Positions 16,355 through 24,178 of a DNA stretch of 33,823 nucleotides are shown one piece after another; the stretch's first letter is position 1, and each line of letters opens with the position of its first letter. Origin of the DNA: Dehalococcoidia bacterium (GTDB lineage: Bacteria > Chloroflexota > Dehalococcoidia > Lucifugimonadales > UBA3495); assembly GCA_022823505.1 (NCBI GenBank), contig JAJEIA010000150.1:1-33823 (forward strand), in the 5' to 3' direction. The position numbers and the translations under genes are program-made. The notes below the pieces were generated by a model. The model was not told the origin of the DNA. It made no database searches and was given only the letters and a program-made list of their open reading frames with translations.

Positions 16355-16394
16355 TCTGTCATCGCGAGGAGCGTAGCGACGTCGCGATGACAGA
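16355..16394. repeat. Short palindromic interspersed repeat (GTCATCGCGA type)
   Basis: Perfect 13-bp inverted repeat: TCTGTCATCGCGA (16355-16367) and TCGCGATGACAGA (16382-16394), with the loop GGAGCGTAGCGACG. The flank CTGCGTAAGCATGAGG closely matches the flank of the repeat ending at 24961 (CCGCGTAAGCATTAGAGG), showing they belong to one family with an internally shortened copy here. Confidence 0.75.
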
Positions 16395-16443
16395 CTGCGT
16401 AAGCATGAGGTACCGACCATGCGGTCACCGTGCGGGAATGGTG

Positions 16444-16449
16444 TACAAT
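16444..16449 (+). promoter_or_regulatory. -10 element close to the inositol-monophosphatase-family start
   Basis: TACAAT, preceded directly by TG, ends 10 bases before the ATG at 16460. This predicts a leaderless or near-leaderless transcript; no Shine-Dalgarno is present. Confidence 0.4.
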
Positions 16450-16459
16450 CGCCACCGCT

Positions 16460-17416
16460 ATGGGAGTAACTCAGATCGCACAATCGACCGGCGCCGAGAT
16501 CGAGACCGCAGCAGTGGAATTCGCGCGGGGCGCGGGCGATCTGCTGGCCGGTCATTTCGGGCGCGCGCTCAGCGTCGAATACAAGGACAAGGCCCAGCAG
16601 GACCCGGTCACCGCCGCCGACAAGGAGACCCAGGCGTACCTGGTCGATAAGATCACGCGCCGGTTCCCGGAACACGGCATCTTGGGTGAGGAAGACGACG
16701 CCAGCGCCGATGGCGAGCGCACCGCCGCTGATTTCCTGTGGGTGCTGGACCCTCTGGACGGCACCACCAACTTCATGAACGGTTTGCCAGTGTACGCATC
16801 GTCGATCGGCGTTCTGCACCGGGGACGGCCGCTGGCCGGCGCCGTGTACATCCCCTGGCCCACTGCCACCGCGTCCGGCGTGGTGGTCCACTGCCATGCC
16901 GGGGGTGGCGCCTTCGCCGACGGTGAACCCGTCTCGGTGTACCAGGCGGAAAAACCCCGTGGCGACCGCCTCATCGGACTGCCCGGCTCTTTCGGCGCGT
17001 CAACCCGAGTTGGCAAGGGACTGAAGGGACAGCCGCTGGGTCAACTCCGCGTCACCGGCAGCATCGCCTACGAGCTTGCCATGACCGCCCTGGGCGTGAT
17101 GCAGTTCGCCGTCATCGGCGCGCCTCGCATGTGGGACATGCTGGGCGGCGCCGTGGCCGTGCAGGAAGCCGGCGGCACCGTGATGACCCGATTGTCGGGC
17201 CGCAAGCAATGGCATCCCCTCGATTCCCTGGTGCCGACCTGGGACGAGCAACCGCCCACCATGGCCGAGCTGCGCAAGTGGGTTGCGCCCCTGGTGGCGG
17301 CCAACCCTACGCTCGCTCCGCTGATCGCACACAACCTGCACAGTCGCCGCCGTCCCTTCCGGCGCATGTACCGGGGCGTCAAGAAAGCGTTGGGCGGCGG
17401 ACAACGCCGATCTTGA
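16460..17416 (+). CDS. Inositol monophosphatase family phosphatase
   Basis: This 318-residue Mg2+-dependent phosphatase belongs to the IMPase/FBPase/CysQ superfamily. It has all three metal-site motifs: GEED at 76-79, DPLDGTTNF at 97-105 and WDMLGG with Asp226. Substrates in this family include inositol phosphates, PAP(S), histidinol phosphate and fructose bisphosphate; the sequence alone does not decide. It is somewhat longer than a typical SuhB (about 265) because of a basic C-terminal tail (SRRRPFRRMYRGVKK). The ATG at 16460 is chosen because a -10 element sits just upstream and similarity does not extend beyond. No co-oriented partner is within 100 bases. Confidence 0.9.
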   Translation: MGVTQIAQSTGAEIETAAVEFARGAGDLLAGHFGRALSVEYKDKAQQDPVTAADKETQAYLVDKITRRFPEHGILGEEDDASADGERTAADFLWVLDPLDGTTNFMNGLPVYASSIGVLHRGRPLAGAVYIPWPTATASGVVVHCHAGGGAFADGEPVSVYQAEKPRGDRLIGLPGSFGASTRVGKGLKGQPLGQLRVTGSIAYELAMTALGVMQFAVIGAPRMWDMLGGAVAVQEAGGTVMTRLSGRKQWHPLDSLVPTWDEQPPTMAELRKWVAPLVAANPTLAPLIAHNLHSRRRPFRRMYRGVKKALGGGQRRS

Positions 17417-17457
17417 CCGAATGTAATTGCCTTGATAGGATGAAGTTACATCGCCCC

Positions 17458-17487
17458 TTGAGAGTACGCTACGCTCCCCGATATCAT
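17458..17487 (+). promoter_or_regulatory. Sigma70-like promoter (TTGAGA, 18 bp, TATCAT) before the NYN gene
   Basis: TTGAGA at 17458-17463 and TATCAT at 17482-17487, spaced by 18 bases and 47 bases before the NYN-domain start codon. This is the only promoter in the window where I see both hexamers. Confidence 0.4.
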
Positions 17488-17534
17488 GAGCGAGCCGAAA
17501 TCCTGGGGCATATTTTATTTGGCGGTGGCTTGCG

Positions 17535-18227
17535 ATGCGAGTCGCAATCTTGGTTGATGGCGGCTTTTTCCTGAGGCGGCTACCCCGTCTCACTGATCGG
17601 AATATCCTGTCTGACCCGGACCGGGCCAGCCGCGAAGTTGGCCGGCTGGTGGATGGTCATCTTCGAAGAATCAACGAAGTTGCGTGTGCCGCAAACCGTT
17701 ATGCTCTTCTCTACCGCCGCTTTTTCTATGATGCCCATCCTTACATCAAGCGAGGGCACCTTCCGGTCAGCAAGCAGGCTGTGGATTATGCGAAATCCAG
17801 CCAGGCAACGTTCCGGTTGAGTTTGTTCGATAGATTGCGCAACCGGCCTAACTTTGCTTTGCGGCTTGGTGAAGTCCGTCGCGATCGGCAGTGGATAATC
17901 AGCGAGAAGGCACAAAATGACTTGCTTGCCGGGCGGCGCACCGTTGGTGATCTGACCGACTCCGACTTTGTGCCGGGATTTCAACAGAAGGCTGTTGATA
18001 TGCGGATTGGGCTGGACATAGCGTCGATCACGCTGAAGAAGCAAGCAGATACCATCGTTCTTGTCACCGGCGATAGCGACTTTGTGCCAGCCGCCAAACT
18101 GGCCCGCCGCGAAGGAGCCCGGATCATCCTGGATCCGCTCTGGCAGCGGGTAGACCCAGATTTGTTTGAGCATATTGACCAATTGCACTGCCCGTTTCCA
18201 CAACCGGGCATACAACACTCAGCCTAG
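17535..18227 (+). CDS. NYN/LabA-type PIN-fold domain protein (putative RNase)
   Basis: This 230-residue protein has the NYN fold, a PIN-like metal-dependent ribonuclease domain. Acidic positions match the family: Asp8 in AILVDGGFF, Lys152 and Asp155 in QKAVDMRIGLDI, Asp180 and Asp182 in LVTGDSDFVPAAKLARREG. It is likely a cytoplasmic single-domain RNase acting on RNA, or a regulatory LabA/DUF88-like protein. Composition is less GC-rich than its neighbours. No toxin-antitoxin partner is adjacent, and the gene appears monocistronic with its own promoter. Confidence 0.85.
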   Translation: MRVAILVDGGFFLRRLPRLTDRNILSDPDRASREVGRLVDGHLRRINEVACAANRYALLYRRFFYDAHPYIKRGHLPVSKQAVDYAKSSQATFRLSLFDRLRNRPNFALRLGEVRRDRQWIISEKAQNDLLAGRRTVGDLTDSDFVPGFQQKAVDMRIGLDIASITLKKQADTIVLVTGDSDFVPAAKLARREGARIILDPLWQRVDPDLFEHIDQLHCPFPQPGIQHSA

Positions 18228-18416
18228 TGGTTGCCAGCATCCGGCGCAAATTTTTACCGTATTTCTCCGTCCTTTGCAGCACATCAAGATGTTAGCAGCC
18301 GAAAACGGTGCCAGCAGGACGGTTTCATGCTCCGTCGGGCGCTTGTCGTTGCCCCAGCGGGACACCCCCGCTAGACTGTTTCCATAAGTTTCCCGGCCTG
18401 GTCAGGAATCGACACG

Positions 18417-19064
18417 ATGTCAGTTCGCTACGGCGTCAGCCTGCTCACCGATCCGGAGTTCACCGCCCGCGCCTACCGCGCCCGGCAGCTGATCTGCGGT
18501 CAGTTCGCCTGCTGGGCCGCCGAGATGCACATGCTGCACATGCTGATGTCCGACTACTTTCCTTTCGCTGGGGCAGATGACCACAACGCCGAAAATCAGC
18601 TGGCCGGAGAACTGGAACGGCTCGCCGAACGCTACCGCCGTGTTTCACCACGTTTCCCCCTGTTCAACCGCGGCATCACCACGACGCGCAACGCTGACGA
18701 CGATGGCAACATCTGGCTTGATTTCTCTCCGGAAGTGGTGAACGAATCCCTGTATCGTCTTCAGTCAATGGTGGCCGACCTGTTGGAGCGCAATCCCTCC
18801 GTGGTCGGTCCCCGGTGCGCCTTTGGCCCCGATTTCCCGCCCCAGATGCCTTTACTCTCTCATGCGAACCTGCCCGACTCGGTCTTTGACAGCGCCGTCG
18901 AATTCGCCCGCTCCGTCACCGACGAACTCAAGGTGTCGCAAATCACCCGGGCCTGGCGACTGACCCTGACCCGCTTCGAGTCAAACGCCGCCGGCGACGA
19001 CTGGTCCGGCGGACGGTGGGCGCCCGACCTGCAGTGGCGGGTGATCGGCAGCTACAGCCTATGA
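18417..19064 (+). CDS. Uncharacterised 215-residue protein
   Basis: This soluble protein begins SVRYGVSLLTDPEFTARAYR and contains WAAEMHMLHMLMSDYFPF (about 34-51) near the N-terminus and ITRAWRLTLTRFES near the end. The spacing of the two beta-strand-like motifs recalls 2H phosphoesterase / 2'-5' RNA ligase proteins, which carry one HxT/S motif in each half. Here the second motif has Arg where a His would be expected, so any such activity is doubtful. I do not assign a family. The ATG at 18417 has no strong Shine-Dalgarno. The 189 bases upstream hold no other gene, and the 221 bases downstream also look empty. Confidence 0.65.
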   Translation: MSVRYGVSLLTDPEFTARAYRARQLICGQFACWAAEMHMLHMLMSDYFPFAGADDHNAENQLAGELERLAERYRRVSPRFPLFNRGITTTRNADDDGNIWLDFSPEVVNESLYRLQSMVADLLERNPSVVGPRCAFGPDFPPQMPLLSHANLPDSVFDSAVEFARSVTDELKVSQITRAWRLTLTRFESNAAGDDWSGGRWAPDLQWRVIGSYSL

Positions 19065-19285
19065 TGCCCGGCGTCCCCGGCTCGTCATCTCCCCATGTCC
19101 TCGCGGCGCGGCCGACCCCGCCGGCGCATCCGCGACCCTGAGACCCGCGTAAATCGACCGATCCTGTTGGCGGTTCCACAGAACCTGTTGACACCGGCGA
19201 ACTGCTGACTGAAGACTAGAGCGCGAGGAGCCGTTGGGAGATCGGACTTCCACCTCGTCCCGGTAATCGAAACGTAAAACCGTTA

Positions 19286-20242
19286 ATGACCATGAATATT
19301 GCTACGATGCTCGCGTCATCCCTGGTCGCGGCCATTGTCATGGCTGGCATTTGCGCCGTCATCCAGGCGGTGGTCAAGGTGCGCGCCCATCGCCAACTGA
19401 CCCGACTGCACCGGGAACTGGATCAGGCCCGGCAGGAACATATCCAGTCGATGCAGCTACAGCACCAGCGTCAGTGCGAGCTATCCGCCCAACTTGGCCT
19501 GGCCGAGCCGCCTCTGCCAGAGGTTTTACAGCCCCAACCGGAACCCGATCCCGGGGCCAGGCGACGGTTCCGGATTCCGGTCCGTCTCCCCTTCCGCCAG
19601 AACGGGTCTATATTGGAGCAGGCGCCTCGCGGGTCCTCAGCCTTCATCGTGGGCCGTTATGGCGCCAGCTTCGCCGCCTCAACCGCGTGGAAAACCTCTT
19701 CGGGCAGTATCCTGCGCCTGGCGAGTCCGGTCACGAGCAAGGTCCTGGCTTTTGGCCCCCGCGTTGTGGGCTTCGTGCCCAGGTTCGCTGCGGCGGGTGG
19801 CGGCGCCACCGGCTCTATCGCGGCCAGCACGGGGGTGCGCTTCGCGCTGGGCGCGATCTCCATTGTGGGCCTGGTGATAGGTCCCCTCCTGACGGCGTGG
19901 GCTGTCTATCGCGAGTTGCGCAAGGTCCGCAGGGCTCACCGCGAGCAGACCGACACGCTGGCCCAATTCAGCGCCGATCTAGAGGAGATGTCCCGCCGCA
20001 CCGCCGAACTGGAAGGCCAACTCTCGGCTTGGGATCTAACCGTCGTGCCAAGCGACTCAAGCCCGACCCGAGAACCGTCTGTGCGCCAAAACCAGTCAGA
20101 AACCGCCACGCAAACTTTCGGCGGTACGGATCCCGGCCGTCAGGGTCCCTTTGCGACCAGTCAACCTTCTAAAGTCGCACTCGGACTGAATCCCGTGCCA
20201 GAATTCTTCCGACTGCCCGAAAAACGCGCCAAACCGGACTGA
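19286..20242 (+). CDS. Membrane protein with coiled coils, unknown function
   Basis: This 318-residue protein has an N-terminal TM helix (about 8-28, [20 protein letters not shown]), a coiled coil rich in Gln/His/Arg (about 33-65) and a Pro-rich linker. A second hydrophobic region (about 180-208, [20 protein letters not shown]) is followed by another coiled coil (about 208-245). No family is recognised. The last 49 codons are antisense to higA (20096-20395), and that tail looks low-complexity and non-conserved in character. The native C-terminus may therefore have been altered when the toxin-antitoxin locus arrived (inference). ATG 19286 or 19292 could be the start. Confidence 0.6.
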   Translation: MTMNIATMLASSLVAAIVMAGICAVIQAVVKVRAHRQLTRLHRELDQARQEHIQSMQLQHQRQCELSAQLGLAEPPLPEVLQPQPEPDPGARRRFRIPVRLPFRQNGSILEQAPRGSSAFIVGRYGASFAASTAWKTSSGSILRLASPVTSKVLAFGPRVVGFVPRFAAAGGGATGSIAASTGVRFALGAISIVGLVIGPLLTAWAVYRELRKVRRAHREQTDTLAQFSADLEEMSRRTAELEGQLSAWDLTVVPSDSSPTREPSVRQNQSETATQTFGGTDPGRQGPFATSQPSKVALGLNPVPEFFRLPEKRAKPD

Positions 20243-20395
20243 CATCTCCGGTGTGATGGCAAGCTTGCCTTGGGCAATCAGCGAAATTGTCCTGGAGGAT
20301 ACTCCGATCGCTTCGGCCATTGCTTTCTGTGAGATCCCCATTGGCTCCAGATATTCTTCGATGAGGATTTCGCCCGGGGTAATCGGATCGCTCAT
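20096..20395 (-). CDS. higA: HigA-family antitoxin (XRE-type HTH)
   Basis: This 99-residue antitoxin begins [20 protein letters not shown], typical of HigA/VapI. A helix-turn-helix at about 20-45 ([20 protein letters not shown]) is followed by the family-typical [20 protein letters not shown]. It would bind its own promoter and neutralise the HigB mRNA interferase. The gene lies 30 bases after the higB stop, in the toxin-first order normal for higBA. Its 3' end overlaps the convergent membrane-protein gene by 147 bases. The HTH and FW motifs look intact, unlike the toxin gene. Confidence 0.9.
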   Translation of the reverse strand: MSDPITPGEILIEEYLEPMGISQKAMAEAIGVSSRTISLIAQGKLAITPEMSVRFGAFFGQSEEFWHGIQSECDFRRLTGRKGTLTAGIRTAESLRGGF

Positions 20396-20425
20396 GATTC
20401 CAACCCGTTCGCTGTGACCATATCG

Positions 20426-20704
20426 CTAATGATAGTCTCGGATCGTTACTTGCTCTGGCCCTGCTTCCGTCCAATGGAAAACAATCCTCCACTGGTCGTT
20501 TACCCTAACTGAATAGTACCCCGCGTAGTCTCCCCTGAGCAATTCCAATCGATTGCCCGGTGGAACCGCCAAATCGCCTATGACTCGCGCCTGGTTGGGC
20601 TGGATCAACTTCCGAACGGCCACCCTCGAAATGGCGGTGAATCGACGGCTGTTCCCAGTCAGGAATAATTCCTAGGTCTCTCGGTCGCCGAAAGACTGGA
20701 TCAT
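20426..20704 (-). pseudogene. higB: HigB-family toxin gene interrupted by an amber codon
   Basis: Reading from ATG 20704 gives a full-length 92-codon HigB: MIQSFGDRET, then TAG (20672-20674), then ELFLTGNSRRFTAISRVAVR, and on to VNDQWRIVFHW and the terminal IRDYH. Both sides of the TAG align to ordinary HigB in one frame, so a single nonsense substitution has interrupted the toxin at codon 11. A shorter product could start at GTG 20623 (65 residues), but it would lack the first helix and strand. The antitoxin downstream is intact. Loss of a toxin with its antitoxin retained is the expected safe decay route. Readthrough or a sequencing error are alternatives. Confidence 0.85.
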
Positions 20705-20713
20705 CGTGAGTGC

Positions 20714-21496
20714 TTAGTGCATCACCAGTCCGCCGTCCACGTTGATGGTCTGGCCAGTGATGTTCCGCGCCCCCGGGCTGGCCAGAAACGCTGCCATGGC
20801 AGCGATGTCTTCCGGTTCGTTGGCGCGCCCGATGGGAATGTTCGACGCCCGCTGGGACTGCAGCTCGTCCACGGATATTCCCATCTCCGCCGCCCGCTGT
20901 TCCATGGTGCTGGTCGACATTGCCGTGATGGTCGAACCGGGACAGATGGCGTTGACGTTGATGTCGTAGCGCGCCAGTTGATGGGCCGCGATCAGCGTCA
21001 TGGAAATGACGGCGCCCTTGCTGGCGGCATAGGCCGCATTTGACGTGCCCCGGTAGCCCTTGCCGGCGATCGACGCGATGTTGACGATGCGCCCGCCGCC
21101 GCCCTGATCGATCATCTGCCGGGCCGTGCGCTGCATCACGAAGAAAGCGCCGCGCGCGTTGACCCGGTGGATGCGGTCCCAGTCGTCCATCGTGATGTCC
21201 ATGATGTCCAGGTAACGCGTTACGCCGGCGTTGTTCACCAGGATGTCGACCCGTCCCAGCGCGCTGACGGCGTCGGAGATCACCCGGTCGATGTCGTCGC
21301 CATCGCCGATATCCGCCGCGATGGCAACGCTGTTGCGGCCCGTGGCCCGCACGTCGGTGGAAGTTTCCTCCACCGCGTCCGCGAGGATGTCAGTGACGGC
21401 GACGTCGGCCCCGTCGCTGGCCAACGCCAGCGCGGTTGCTCGACCCATACCACGCCCGGCGCCGGTCACCAGCGCAACCTTTCCTTCCAAAGACAT
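20714..21496 (-). CDS. SDR family oxidoreductase (FabG-like)
   Basis: This 260-residue classical SDR has a complete set of motifs: TGAGRGMG cofactor loop (about 11-18), NNAG, catalytic Ser in NIASIAG, and Tyr/Lys in AAYAASKGA. The C-terminus is ITGQTINVDGG. It reduces or oxidises a carbonyl/alcohol with NAD(P)H; the family covers ketoacyl reductases, acetoin and sugar dehydrogenases. Substrate unknown. The start at 21496 has GAGAGG about 8 bases upstream. It follows the PaREP1-like gene by 24 bases on the same strand. Its stop lies 9 bases before the first codon of the broken higB. Confidence 0.88.
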   Translation of the reverse strand: MSLEGKVALVTGAGRGMGRATALALASDGADVAVTDILADAVEETSTDVRATGRNSVAIAADIGDGDDIDRVISDAVSALGRVDILVNNAGVTRYLDIMDITMDDWDRIHRVNARGAFFVMQRTARQMIDQGGGGRIVNIASIAGKGYRGTSNAAYAASKGAVISMTLIAAHQLARYDINVNAICPGSTITAMSTSTMEQRAAEMGISVDELQSQRASNIPIGRANEPEDIAAMAAFLASPGARNITGQTINVDGGLVMH

Positions 21497-21520
21497 GATG
21501 ATCCTCTCCGTGTAGTGCGG

Positions 21521-21925
21521 TTAGCGTTCCGTCAGCGGCTCCAGCACGTCCAGGAGCAGCGCTACCTCGTCCAAGCTACTGGCGATGCTGTCAGCGTGCA
21601 GGAACCGTTTCCGCTGGTAGAAATTGCCGTGGAGATCGTTGGCAATAGCCCGAAGGGTTCGGATTCGGTCGTCTCCCGCCAACTTGCCCGCCTGATAGAG
21701 CACCTCGCCAAAATGCTCGTGCTTGTCGTATTGCCAGCCCTGGGCGGTTGCCACGGCCTTGGCCATCCATGCCGCCGCGCCCCAGCCTTTTTCCGACGCC
21801 TGGTGCAGATCGTCGTCGGCCAGGTATTTGCGGCTCCGATCCAGGAATTCCCGAGATTGGAGCCGGTAGTCTTCGATGGTCTCGCCCATCCGATCATAAG
21901 GCTGCATGGGAGACATTTGTACCAT
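21521..21925 (-). CDS. PaREP1/HEPN-like small protein
   Basis: This 134-residue helical protein has the features of PaREP1-type HEPN-fold proteins: SREFLDRSRKYLADDDLHQA followed by SEKGWGAAAWMAKAVA (about 45-60), then an ANDLHGNFYQRKR block (about 93-105). The last block contains Arg-X6-His, which fits the broad HEPN motif spacing. Family members often sit beside nucleotidyltransferases; none is seen here. It precedes an SDR by 24 bases on the same strand. Function unknown. The ATG at 21925 is taken, with in-frame ATGs at 21916 and 21907 as alternatives. Confidence 0.6.
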   Translation of the reverse strand: MVQMSPMQPYDRMGETIEDYRLQSREFLDRSRKYLADDDLHQASEKGWGAAAWMAKAVATAQGWQYDKHEHFGEVLYQAGKLAGDDRIRTLRAIANDLHGNFYQRKRFLHADSIASSLDEVALLLDVLEPLTER

Positions 21926-22041
21926 GATTGTTGCTCTCGGTCTTAGTTGTTACTGAAGTATAGCACTCGACATGTATCATGGTCCTGGCTCTGCGGGCCA
22001 ACGCGTTGCGCGGTTGGGCGCTGTCATGCTCGCGGAGGGCA

Positions 22042-23175
22042 CTACAGCGTTCGCAGCAAGTCCTGGTAGTTTTCCCGTCCGGTGCGCCGCAATCGCAGTT
22101 CCTCGGTGACCTCCAGGTCGCCGGAGTCTTCCAGGAGTTCCACGTGGGCGACCACCTCCGTCAGCGCGGCGAAGAAGTTGCCGCCCTCCAGCTTGCGTCG
22201 CTCGAACGTGCGCCGGGTCACGTCCTCCAGGGGTTGCGGCTCCGGCCCCGCGGTGACCAGTATGCGGCCCAATCGCCGGGCGTGGAACCGGATGAGGTCC
22301 GATGCCCGCTGCGCCGTCTGGAAGTTGAACTTGTGGTTGTTGTAGAGCCGGTGCGCCGGCAGGATCGCCACCTCGGTGCCCAGGTCGGCCACTCGCTGCA
22401 GCGAACGCAGGTAGGTCAGCAGGCCGTAGGAGTCGTCGGGATCCTGGTAGTGGACGGGAAGGTTGCGACGCACCTCGCCGCTGTAATCGGTCTTCATCGT
22501 GGGATGCGGACTGATCTCGGGCAGCACGTGATCGCCGGTGAAAACGATGTCGCTGCCGGCGCCGTTGCCGATGACCGCGCAGATCTCGTCCGGCGAGTGC
22601 CCCGGGGCGTGCATATAGGTCAGCATGCCCTGTTGTTCGCCGTGGGTGATCGGGTGCCCGACATGGTGAGTGCGTCGCGACGCCATGTATCGCTGCCGCT
22701 CATCGGAATCGGACGGCGTGAACCCATTGGCTCGCGCCGTGGTCCACATCGCTTCCTTGATCGGCGAATTGGTCGCCATCTGCAGGTCCCGGGGATCAAA
22801 GGGCAGCAGCGGCTGGTAAATGTCGTGCGCCCACAGCTCCGCTCCTGACTGCTCGATGACGCGCGCCACGCCGCCATCATGGTCGGCGTGTCCGTGGGTG
22901 ATGATCACCCGATCGATGTCCCTCACCTCGAGGCCCCCAAGCGCCATGCCCGTTCGCAGGAGGTCGAAGGACGCCTCGGCTCCGGGATCGATGAGCGTCA
23001 GCCCCTCGTTCTCGAAGATGTACGCCCAGGTCGGACCGGTATGGGAATGCCCTTCCTGCGGCACGGCGACGGTGTGAATGGTTCGCCCGTATCCATCGGT
23101 CAGCCGCAGGGTCATGCCGTTGCCGGCCGAGTCCCCGTTGCGGAGGACATCTATCTCGGTGAAGTAATCGGGCAT
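22042..23175 (-). CDS. MBL-fold metallohydrolase
   Basis: This is a 377-residue metallo-beta-lactamase-fold protein. The zinc-binding motif HGHADHDGG covers His94, His96, Asp98 and His99. Further metal ligands are in MHAPGHSPDE and FTGDHVLPE, and the late His is in ILPAHR. A helical C-terminal extension (about 290-377) resembles glyoxalase-II-like and DUF-type MBL hydrolases with a winged-helix end. It hydrolyses an unknown ester, thioester or lactone. The start has AGGAGGAATT 7 bases upstream. A TATAAT element lies at 23232-23237. It is divergent from the next SDR across 201 bases. Confidence 0.88.
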   Translation of the reverse strand: MPDYFTEIDVLRNGDSAGNGMTLRLTDGYGRTIHTVAVPQEGHSHTGPTWAYIFENEGLTLIDPGAEASFDLLRTGMALGGLEVRDIDRVIITHGHADHDGGVARVIEQSGAELWAHDIYQPLLPFDPRDLQMATNSPIKEAMWTTARANGFTPSDSDERQRYMASRRTHHVGHPITHGEQQGMLTYMHAPGHSPDEICAVIGNGAGSDIVFTGDHVLPEISPHPTMKTDYSGEVRRNLPVHYQDPDDSYGLLTYLRSLQRVADLGTEVAILPAHRLYNNHKFNFQTAQRASDLIRFHARRLGRILVTAGPEPQPLEDVTRRTFERRKLEGGNFFAALTEVVAHVELLEDSGDLEVTEELRLRRTGRENYQDLLRTL

Positions 23176-23231
23176 ACGGGAATTCCTCCTGGAGCGCGAG
23201 CGGGAATAGTGCTCAATACTATACGGCGGGC

Positions 23232-23237
23232 ATTATA
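23232..23237 (-). promoter_or_regulatory. -10 element for the MBL hydrolase gene
   Basis: TATAAT on the minus strand, 56 bases before the start codon at 23175. No -35 is evident. Confidence 0.4.
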
Positions 23238-23323
23238 ACCGCTGGGCGGGCACGGTGGGGCGGACTGGTGCCGGCGACCGCTGGCGCATGCCAGATGCAC
23301 CCCGTCGGAAATCCGGCGGCCCC

Positions 23324-23332
23324 TGCTATAAT
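23324..23332 (+). promoter_or_regulatory. Extended -10 promoter element (TGCTATAAT) for the SDR at 23377
   Basis: TG-C-TATAAT is identical to the element at 13636 and lies 44 bases before the ATG. A perfect 6-bp inverted repeat, TGCCGG (23332-23337) and CCGGCA (23345-23350), follows directly. Confidence 0.5.
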
Positions 23333-23376
23333 GCCGGCGTCGGACCGGCAAGACGCGGACGCCAGGAGGTTGCACG

Positions 23377-24147
23377 ATGCGATTGGAAGGCAAGGTAGCG
23401 CTGATCAGTGGAGCCGCCAGCGGCGTGGAAGGCGAATTGATGGGCTTCGGGGGCGCGGCGGCCCGGATGTTCTGCCAGGAGGGCGCCAGGGTCGTATTGG
23501 GCGACATCAATACGGAGGGCGGCGAGCGCACCGCTGAGCAGATCCGGGCCGCTGGCGGTGACGCCATCTTTGTGAAGCTCGACGTGACCCAGGAACAGGA
23601 CTGGATCGACGCCGTCGCCGCCACCGTGTCCGCGTACGGGACTCTGAACGTCCTGGTGAACAACGCCGGATCCGGCGCCCGCTACACGGTTGAGGAGACT
23701 ACCGAAGAGGCATGGGACGGCCAGATCGACGTTCACGGCAAGGGCACGTTCCTCGGAACCAAGCACGCCATCCCTGAAATGCTCAAGGCCGGCGGCGGTT
23801 CCATCGTCAACATTTCCTCGATTTACGGCCTGGTGGGCAGCCCCACCTCCACGGCATACCACGCCGGCAAGGGAGCAATCCGCCTGCTTACCAAATCGAC
23901 GGCCATGCAGTACGCCGCTGACAACATCCGCGCGAATTCCATCCACCCCGGCTACTGCCGCACGCCTTTGACCGCGCGAAGCTACGAGAACGAACGGCAC
24001 TTCACCTGGATCAACGAGCAGATTCCCATGGGAAGGGTGGGCAACGCCGACGACATCGCCTACGGCATCGTTTTCCTGGCATCGGACGAGTCGTCGTTCA
24101 TGACCGGGTCCGAACTGGTCATCGACGGCGGCACCACCGCGCAGTAG
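23377..24147 (+). CDS. SDR family oxidoreductase with extended glycine-rich loop
   Basis: This 256-residue SDR keeps NNAGSG, catalytic Ser in NISSIYG, and Tyr/Lys in TAYHAGKGA, plus the HPGYCRTPL motif. Its cofactor loop is unusual. After the normal GAASG the protein reads VEGELMGFGGAAARMF, so about six to seven residues are inserted before the closing Gly of the TGxxxGxG motif. Dinucleotide binding may be altered in specificity, or this may mark a particular SDR clade. An AGGAGG Shine-Dalgarno lies 9 bases before the ATG. It is followed at 31 bases by a small membrane protein, likely co-transcribed. Confidence 0.87.
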   Translation: MRLEGKVALISGAASGVEGELMGFGGAAARMFCQEGARVVLGDINTEGGERTAEQIRAAGGDAIFVKLDVTQEQDWIDAVAATVSAYGTLNVLVNNAGSGARYTVEETTEEAWDGQIDVHGKGTFLGTKHAIPEMLKAGGGSIVNISSIYGLVGSPTSTAYHAGKGAIRLLTKSTAMQYAADNIRANSIHPGYCRTPLTARSYENERHFTWINEQIPMGRVGNADDIAYGIVFLASDESSFMTGSELVIDGGTTAQ

Positions 24148-24178
24148 GCCGTCTCAGGATCCGAAAGGAGCATGGCCC

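Noticed and set aside
20426-20623. A 65-residue HigB starting at GTG 20623 taken as a complete toxin.
   Set aside because: The upstream 27 codons align with the normal HigB N-terminus apart from one TAG, so this is a truncated remnant rather than a natural short form.
21521-21925. PaREP1/HEPN-like gene considered as half of a HEPN-MNT toxin-antitoxin pair.
   Set aside because: No nucleotidyltransferase gene is adjacent on either side; the neighbours are an SDR and an MBL hydrolase.
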